A stretch of 5,640 nt of DNA, taken from assembly GCA_023415395.1 (NCBI GenBank), contig JAEZKN010000537.1:1-5640 (forward strand), written 5' to 3'. Of this stretch, positions 1-5,640 are shown piece by piece (position 1 is the stretch's first letter; every line of letters begins with the position of its first letter). The position numbers and the translations under genes are program-made. Under the pieces are notes generated by a model, which saw only the letters and a program-made list of their open reading frames with translations, searched no databases and had not been told where the DNA came from. This DNA comes from Actinomycetes bacterium (GTDB taxonomy: Bacteria; Actinomycetota; Actinomycetes; Propionibacteriales; Nocardioidaceae).

Positions 1-48
1 ACCGGCCGTACCCCGCCCGAGCTGCGCCCCTTCGACCCGACCCGCTGA
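1..48 (+). CDS. C-terminal end of an unidentified protein (partial, 5' end outside window)
   Basis: Frame 1 is open from the first base to a TGA at 46-48 and encodes TGRTPPELRPFDPTR. The following small gene has its own strong ribosome binding site 25 bases further on, which fits a same-strand gene order. The proline-rich tail with a PELRPFDPTR-like ending resembles the C-termini of FAD-dependent DAO/sarcosine-oxidase-type oxidoreductases, but 15 residues are too few to assign a family, so this is only a hint. Coding status is moderately supported by position and frame alone. Confidence 0.45.
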   Translation, partial: TGRTPPELRPFDPTR

Positions 49-51
49 GCG

Positions 52-76
52 CCCGACCGAGAGCCCCGACCGAGAG
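52..76 (+). repeat. Tandem 12-bp direct repeat ahead of the 35-aa gene
   Basis: The 12-mer CCCGACCGAGAG occurs at 52-63 and again at 65-76, one base apart (13-bp period). The second copy runs into the ribosome binding site of the GTG-started small gene. It may be a simple local duplication that created or doubled purine-rich leader sequence. No function is claimed. Confidence 0.6.
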
Positions 77-80
77 GAGG
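73..80 (+). promoter_or_regulatory. Ribosome binding site of the 35-aa gene
   Basis: AGAGGAGG contains AGGAGG, a full match to the anti-Shine-Dalgarno sequence, and ends five bases before the GTG at 86-88. It is the strongest ribosome binding site in the window and decides the start of an ORF too short for most gene finders. Confidence 0.8.
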
Positions 81-85
81 TGCCC

Positions 86-193
86 GTGGACGTCGCGTGG
101 AAGGTGCTCGCGCTGCTGACCGTGGCCGTGGCCTGCCAGTACGCCCTGCACCGCACCGTCGACCACCTCAGGGACCGCCGCCGCAGTCGCTGA
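86..193 (+). CDS. 35-aa single-pass membrane protein, unknown function
   Basis: A GTG start lies five bases after a near-perfect AGAGGAGG, and the frame closes with TGA at 191-193. The 35-residue product begins MDVAWKVLALL. It has one hydrophobic stretch (about residues 5-20) followed by a tail rich in Arg, His and Asp (about 21-35, ending RDRRRSR). A short hydrophobic segment before a positively charged tail suggests a single helix with the C-terminus in the cytoplasm. The overlapping ORF in another frame (97-333) is Arg/Pro-rich, has no ribosome binding site of its own and reads like a shadow. The gene lies between the partial upstream gene and another one-helix protein gene 33 bases downstream, so the three may be cotranscribed. 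I do not recognise the family. Confidence 0.68.
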   Translation: MDVAWKVLALLTVAVACQYALHRTVDHLRDRRRSR

Positions 194-214
194 GACCCCG
201 TCCCCACCAAGCCC

Positions 215-220
215 GAGAGG
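215..220 (+). promoter_or_regulatory. Ribosome binding site of the 61-aa gene
   Basis: GAGAGG lies six bases before the ATG at 227-229, a good position and a reasonable match, and supports this start. Confidence 0.65.
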
Positions 221-226
221 AACTCC

Positions 227-412
227 ATGTCCGACAACATCCACCTCGTCTGGCTCGGCGTCGCCGCGATCGCGGTCGCCGCCGTCCTGACGATCGGCAC
301 GCTCGCCGCCGCCGACCTGCTGCCCACCCGTAAGCGGGAGCCGGCCGAGGCCGAGCGCGCCGAGGAGGAGGTCAGCTCACCAGCAGCGGGATCAGCATCT
401 CGTCGGGCGTGA
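227..412 (+). CDS. 61-aa single-pass membrane protein, unknown function
   Basis: The ATG start follows GAGAGG with a six-base spacer, and the frame ends with TGA at 410-412. Residues about 7-32 form one long hydrophobic helix rich in Ala, Val, Ile and Leu, beginning at HLVWLGVAAIAV. A short basic patch follows (TRKRE, about 34-38), then an acidic, Glu/Ala-rich tail (about 39-50) and a Ser/Ala/Arg-rich end. The basic residues just after the helix suggest the tail is cytoplasmic. There is no recognisable signal-peptidase site, so it is more likely membrane-anchored than secreted. Its last 41 bases overlap the 3' end of the convergent phosphodiesterase gene. I do not recognise the family. Together with the 35-aa protein just upstream it makes a pair of tiny membrane proteins. 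Confidence 0.7.
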   Translation: MSDNIHLVWLGVAAIAVAAVLTIGTLAAADLLPTRKREPAEAERAEEEVSSPAAGSASRRA

Positions 413-1493
413 GCGACCCGTGGAGGCCGACCAGCGAGGCCTCGTAGGGGAAGTCCACCGACGACAGCACGGCCAGGTCGTCGTGCGCGGCCACGACGAC
501 GTCGCCCAGCCGTGGCAGCACCGACGGCGAGACCGGGCCGAACCAGCCCCGCTCGATGGCCTGCGCGCGGGTGAGCACGCTCGCGCGCGGGCCGAGCACC
601 GCGGTCCACGTCGCGACGACGTCGTCGACGGCGCCGGTGTGGCAGTAGAGGTGTCGAAAACGGGCCTCGCCGCCGAGCAGCGCGACCCCGTCGCGGAGCT
701 CGGCGTGCTCGTCGACGTCGACCCGCGACGCGGGCGAGGAGTCGACCATGCCGTGGTCGGCGACGACGACCAGCCGCACGGACGACGGCAGCGTCTCGCG
801 CAGCTGCTCGGCCTCGGCGTCGACCATCGCGAGCTGCTGGAGCCACTGGTGCGAGGCGACGCCCCACTTGTGGCCGGTCCAGTCGAGGTCGGAGTCGTAG
901 AGGTAGGTCAGGGACGCCGGCTCGCGCGACGCGGCGACGGCGGCGGCGATCCGCTCGCCGACCTTGTCGGCGCCGACGTAGTCCGCGCCCCGGTGCGCGG
1001 CCGTGGTCAAGCCGGAGCCCTCGAACTCGCGCTTGTTGACCACGGTGACGGTCGCGCCGAGCTCGCGCAGCTGCGAGAACGCCGTCGGGTGCGGCTGCCA
1101 CTCGAGCGGGTCCACGTCCTTGTCCCACCACAGCGCGTTGAGCAGCTTGTCGGTGCCGGGCACCCGGGAGGTGAAGCCGACCAGGCCGTGCGCGCCCGGG
1201 GGCAGGCCGGTGCCGAAGGAGGTCAGGCTGGTCGCCGTGGTCGAGGGCACGCCGGCCGTGCCGGTGGCCTGCTCGGTCAGCTGCGAGGCGAGGAACGGCG
1301 CCGCGTGCGCGTGCCTCTCCAGCAGCCGGGCGCCGAGCCCGTCGACCAGGAAGACGACGTACGCCGAGGCGCCCGGGAGCTCGAGGCCCGCCGGATCCCC
1401 GGCCGGACGCAGCGGCAGGCCGAGGGCGGCGCCCACCGCGGGCACGACGTCGCCGAGGGAGCGGTGCCCGTAGGCGGGCTCCAGGAAGGTCAC
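372..1493 (-). CDS. Alkaline phosphatase-superfamily phosphodiesterase / nucleotide pyrophosphatase-like hydrolase
   Basis: This 373-aa protein shows the two-metal phosphohydrolase pattern of the type I phosphodiesterase/nucleotide pyrophosphatase group. FLVDGLGARLL (about 48-58) gives metal ligand Asp51. PSTTATSLTS (about 83-92) gives the nucleophile Thr at 85 or 86. YDSDLDWTGH (about 199-208) supplies an Asp and His208. VVVADHGM (about 242-249) gives Asp246-His247, and GLHGS (about 356-360) gives His358. All expected ligands are present, so it is probably active. No signal peptide or membrane segment is seen, so it is probably cytoplasmic. The substrate is unknown: a nucleotide or another phosphodiester is possible. 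I chose the GTG at 1493 because it overlaps the TGA of the DUF5998 gene in a GTGA and puts the hydrolase fold at the N-terminus. The open frame extends upstream to 1682, but that stretch is Arg/Gly-rich shadow of the DUF5998 gene. The ribosome binding site is weak, so translation is probably coupled. Confidence 0.9.
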   Translation of the reverse strand: MTFLEPAYGHRSLGDVVPAVGAALGLPLRPAGDPAGLELPGASAYVVFLVDGLGARLLERHAHAAPFLASQLTEQATGTAGVPSTTATSLTSFGTGLPPGAHGLVGFTSRVPGTDKLLNALWWDKDVDPLEWQPHPTAFSQLRELGATVTVVNKREFEGSGLTTAAHRGADYVGADKVGERIAAAVAASREPASLTYLYDSDLDWTGHKWGVASHQWLQQLAMVDAEAEQLRETLPSSVRLVVVADHGMVDSSPASRVDVDEHAELRDGVALLGGEARFRHLYCHTGAVDDVVATWTAVLGPRASVLTRAQAIERGWFGPVSPSVLPRLGDVVVAAHDDLAVLSSVDFPYEASLVGLHGSLTPDEMLIPLLVS

Positions 1494-2053
1494 TGGGTCC
1501 GGGCGGAGAGCGACTCCGCGAAGGCCAGCAGGCGATCCACGGCCTCCGCCCCGTCGGCCGCGGACGAGACCCGCAGTGAGAAGTCGTCGGAGGCGAGCAC
1601 GCCGGTGTAGCCGTGGTCGGCGTCGCAGCTCGGGTCCGAGCAACCGGCCGGCTCGAGGTCGACGCGGCTCACGCCGCCCCACCCGATCGTCACGACGGCC
1701 TCGGCCGGGCGGCTCGGGCCGGCGGTCGGGTTCGCGATCATCCGGGTCACCACGACGGACTTCACCGAGGTGAGCGAGATCGCCTCGGTCGAGGTCGACG
1801 TGTACGGCTCGGGCAGCAGGTCGTCGCCCTCGTGCTCGTCGGTGTGCGCGATGATCAGCCGCGTCGGCGTCAGCACCACGACGGACAGGTGCCGGCGCAC
1901 CTCGTCCCGGTCGAAGGTCGGCTCGTGGTGGACGAAGAACGAGACCACCTGCTCCCCCGCGACGGCTGCGTCGACGCCTTCGGCGACCACGTCCGGGTAG
2001 TAGCCGGTCCGGTCGATGGCGTCCCTCAGCTCCGGGGTCCTGCTGCTCCGCAT
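1490..2053 (-). CDS. DUF5998 family protein
   Basis: The 187-aa product matches, from memory, actinobacterial DUF5998 proteins. The N-terminus has an RTGYYPDVV segment (about 15-23), then a VHHEPTFDRDEVRRHLSVVV-type stretch (about 41-60), LIIAHTDEH (about 66-74) and TIGWGGVSRVDLEPAGC (about 122-138). A Cys138-x4-Cys143-x3-His147 cluster follows, ending in HGYTG. The alternating beta-rich pattern suggests a PH-like or small beta-sandwich fold (inference). The Cys/His cluster could bind a metal or be structural. I chose the ATG at 2053 because it matches the usual family N-terminus; the frame is open to 2218, but that extension is Arg-rich shadow of the sulfotransferase gene. The Shine-Dalgarno sequence is weak. 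The gene starts 32 bases after the sulfotransferase stop and overlaps the phosphodiesterase start by four bases, which implies linked function. No biochemical role is known to me. Confidence 0.9.
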   Translation of the reverse strand: MRSSRTPELRDAIDRTGYYPDVVAEGVDAAVAGEQVVSFFVHHEPTFDRDEVRRHLSVVVLTPTRLIIAHTDEHEGDDLLPEPYTSTSTEAISLTSVKSVVVTRMIANPTAGPSRPAEAVVTIGWGGVSRVDLEPAGCSDPSCDADHGYTGVLASDDFSLRVSSAADGAEAVDRLLAFAESLSARTQ

Positions 2054-2085
2054 GACGGCCAGTCTTGCACGCGCTCCGGCTCGCC

Positions 2086-2709
2086 TCAGAAGGAGTAGTC
2101 GAAGGTCGCGATGTCCCGCGCGAAGAGGGTCTCGACCTGGCGGCGCATCGGGTCGGTGTAGAGCTCGCGGTAGTCGGGACGCGAGCGGTCGACGTTCACG
2201 CTCGTGAGCGGCTCCCACGGGAGGTCCAGCCGCGCGAAGACCGCCCGCAGGTCCGCCTCGAGCGTCTCCTGGCGTCCGACGAAGTCCGCGCGCCGGGTCT
2301 TGCTGGTGAGGTAGCGGACCTGGGGCGTGCGCAGCCGCGGCCAGCGCTCGGGGCCCTCCATGACGAACCCCTCGAAGTCCATGCCGCTCTCGGCGACGCC
2401 GCGGATGAACTGGTTGCGCTTGAGGAAGGCCTCCGCGCCCTGGCCACCCTGCGCGGCGCGCTCCTTGAAGCGCTCAACCATCCGGAACCACGACAGCAGG
2501 CGGGCCCACGGGTTCCGCACGAACCCGACGGTCCAGTACGCCGACAGGCTCGGCTCACCCGCGAGGATCTGGGTCAGCGTGGCGTGCCGGTCCAGGCCGG
2601 GCACCTGCCGCGCGTCGGGGAGCACCTCCGCGAACCGGTTGTCGATGGTCGACCCGCCGGTCTTCTGCACGTGCACGAAGAGCAACTGGTGGGCGTCGGA
2701 GATGACCAT
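2086..2709 (-). CDS. Sulfotransferase family protein (PAPS-dependent type)
   Basis: The 207-aa protein carries both cofactor signatures of PAPS-dependent sulfotransferases. FVHVQKTGGS (about 11-20, Lys16) is the 5'-phosphosulfate loop. GFVRNPWARLLSWF (about 62-75) is the 3'-phosphate-binding Arg/Ser region. The end, from RPDYRELYTDPMRR (about 177-190) to FARDIATFDYSF, is typical of the Sulfotransfer_2 group of sulfotransferases. It would move sulfate from PAPS to a hydroxyl or amino group. The acceptor cannot be told from sequence, but carbohydrates are common for this group. There is no signal peptide or membrane anchor, so it is predicted cytosolic, as in many bacterial members. The ATG at 2709 has TAGGA at 2722-2718 with an eight-base spacer. 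The gene sits 27 bases after the GNAT fusion gene and 32 before DUF5998, on the same strand. No PAPS-synthesis genes lie in the window. It is probably an accessory gene inserted into an otherwise conserved neighbourhood. Confidence 0.88.
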   Translation of the reverse strand: MVISDAHQLLFVHVQKTGGSTIDNRFAEVLPDARQVPGLDRHATLTQILAGEPSLSAYWTVGFVRNPWARLLSWFRMVERFKERAAQGGQGAEAFLKRNQFIRGVAESGMDFEGFVMEGPERWPRLRTPQVRYLTSKTRRADFVGRQETLEADLRAVFARLDLPWEPLTSVNVDRSRPDYRELYTDPMRRQVETLFARDIATFDYSF

Positions 2710-2717
2710 GGCGCAGA

Positions 2718-2722
2718 TCCTA
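2718..2722 (-). promoter_or_regulatory. Probable ribosome binding site of the sulfotransferase gene
   Basis: On the - strand TAGGA (within CTAGGATC) ends eight bases before the ATG at 2709. It lies within the 27-base gap after the GNAT fusion stop codon, so the gene can initiate independently within the operon. Confidence 0.5.
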
Positions 2723-2736
2723 GGTCGCGCGGCGGG

Positions 2737-5424
<2,688 letters not shown>

Positions 5425-5502
5425 GCCGCGAAATCTACCGGTCCCCGGCGAGTCGGCGTGCCCGTTCGGCTTCCGCCGGACGTCCTTGGGAGAATCGCTC
5501 CC
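5425..5502. other. Divergent intergenic region between GNAT-fusion and parC-like genes
   Basis: This 78-bp gap must hold the promoters of both divergent genes. It contains the candidate TAGATT -10 on the - strand, a small palindrome TCCGCCGGA at 5472-5480 about midway, and the GGGAG/CTCCC hairpin next to the + strand start codon. On the + strand GAGAAT (5490-5495) also lies seven bases before the ATG and could be a weak -10, but it overlaps the likely Shine-Dalgarno sequence. I see no known regulator operator. Confidence 0.6.
5432..5437 (-). promoter_or_regulatory. Candidate -10 element for a leaderless GNAT-fusion transcript
   Basis: On the - strand TAGATT fits the actinobacterial TANNNT -10 consensus and ends seven bases before the GTG at 5424. 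That would place the transcript start at or one base before the start codon. No convincing Shine-Dalgarno sequence is visible upstream of this GTG, which also fits a leaderless message. A good -35 hexamer is not evident, which is common in high-GC actinobacteria. TAGATT is also one of the few AT-rich spots in the region. Confidence 0.45.
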
Positions 5503-5503
5503 A
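5487..5503 (+). promoter_or_regulatory. Hairpin over the ribosome binding site of the parC-like gene
   Basis: GGGAG (5488-5492) and CTCCC (5498-5502) form a perfect five-base stem with an AATCG loop; T5487 and A5503, the A of the ATG, extend it to six pairs. The left arm plus the next base (GGGAGA) is the only Shine-Dalgarno candidate for this gene, so folding would hide it and abut the start codon. It could also be a dyad bound as DNA. It might also be chance, since the stem is short. Confidence 0.45.
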
Positions 5504-5640
5504 TGGCACGGCGGACGACGAAGCAGGGGCGCGGCAACGGCGACCTCCCCGAGGACTTCGAGGAGCACATCCTCGACACCGACATCAAGCAGGAGATGGA
5601 GTCGTCGTTCCTCGAGTACGCCTACTCGGTCATCTACTCC
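5503..5640 (+). CDS. parC: DNA topoisomerase IV / gyrase-type subunit A, N-terminal part (runs out of window)
   Basis: The 46 visible codons begin MARRTTKQ and continue through LPEDFEEHILDTDI to MESSFLEYAYSVIYS. This is the start of the breakage-reunion domain of type IIA topoisomerase A subunits, in which SFLEYAYSVI is a hallmark just before the conserved catalytic region. Full-length homologues have roughly 800 residues; the active-site Tyr and the DNA-binding core lie beyond the window. It would pair with a B subunit to pass DNA strands and resolve supercoils or linked chromosomes. The EEHILDTDI wording and the neighbouring GNAT fusion match, from memory, the actinobacterial locus annotated as topoisomerase IV A rather than the gyrA next to gyrB and dnaA. 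GyrA versus ParC cannot be settled from this fragment. The ATG has GGGAGA nine bases upstream. Confidence 0.9.
   Translation, partial: MARRTTKQGRGNGDLPEDFEEHILDTDIKQEMESSFLEYAYSVIYS

Noticed and set aside
420..1610. A 396-codon open frame on the + strand opposite the phosphodiesterase gene
   Set aside because: The product is dominated by Arg, Gly, Val and His with no motif. It lies fully antisense to a gene with intact catalytic motifs; long antisense frames are expected in high-GC DNA.
1494..1682. Longer N-terminus for the phosphodiesterase gene
   Set aside because: The extra residues are Arg/Gly-rich and lie inside the DUF5998 coding sequence. The GTG at 1493, coupled through GTGA, gives a normal protein start.
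2711..2730. GCGC-flanked near-palindrome around CCTAGG in the gap before the sulfotransferase gene
   Set aside because: The arms do not give a continuous stem with a usable loop and there is no U-tract, so neither a terminator nor an operator can be supported.
5425..5568. Longer N-terminus for the GNAT fusion starting at an ATG near 5568
   Set aside because: It would overlap the start of the divergent topoisomerase gene and add a Pro/Arg-rich segment absent from the GNAT family.

Overview
The window is very GC-rich, with almost every codon ending in G or C and GTG starts used alongside ATG. The gene families and their order point to a high-GC actinobacterium, plausibly a Nocardioides relative (inference; no rRNA or other marker is present). 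It looks chromosomal and mostly housekeeping. I see no insertion sequence, tRNA, rRNA, CRISPR array or phage gene.

Left end, + strand (1-412). The window opens with the last 15 codons of a gene that cannot be identified. Two very small genes follow, each with a clear ribosome binding site and each encoding a one-helix membrane protein: 35 aa (GTG start at 86) and 61 aa (227-412). The second runs 41 bp into the convergent gene on the other strand.

Main block, - strand (read from 5424 down to 372). Four closely packed genes probably form one operon: (i) an 895-aa protein with an N-terminal GNAT acetyltransferase domain fused to an ADP-forming acyl-CoA synthetase-like region; (ii) a 207-aa sulfotransferase; (iii) a 187-aa DUF5998 protein; (iv) a 373-aa alkaline phosphatase/nucleotide pyrophosphatase-superfamily hydrolase. 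The spacings are 27 nt, 32 nt and a 4-nt GTGA overlap. From memory, genes (i), (iii) and (iv) lie near a topoisomerase IV A-subunit gene in many actinobacteria, while the sulfotransferase is not a usual member and looks like an insertion.

Right end. A 78-bp divergent intergenic region (5425-5502) separates the GNAT fusion gene from the first 46 codons of a type IIA topoisomerase A subunit (parC-like) on the + strand. It holds a candidate -10 element that would give a leaderless GNAT transcript, and a small perfect hairpin over the ribosome binding site of the topoisomerase gene.

How they may work together: the GNAT fusion resembles acyl-CoA-sensing protein lysine acetyltransferases, whose synthetase-like part is thought to sense rather than catalyse. 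The phosphodiesterase and DUF5998 are translationally coupled and probably functionally linked, but nothing in the sequence names their substrate. No clearly new system is visible. The points most worth checking are the eroded synthetase active sites, the sulfotransferase insertion, the promoter/hairpin arrangement at the divergent start, and the two tiny membrane proteins.
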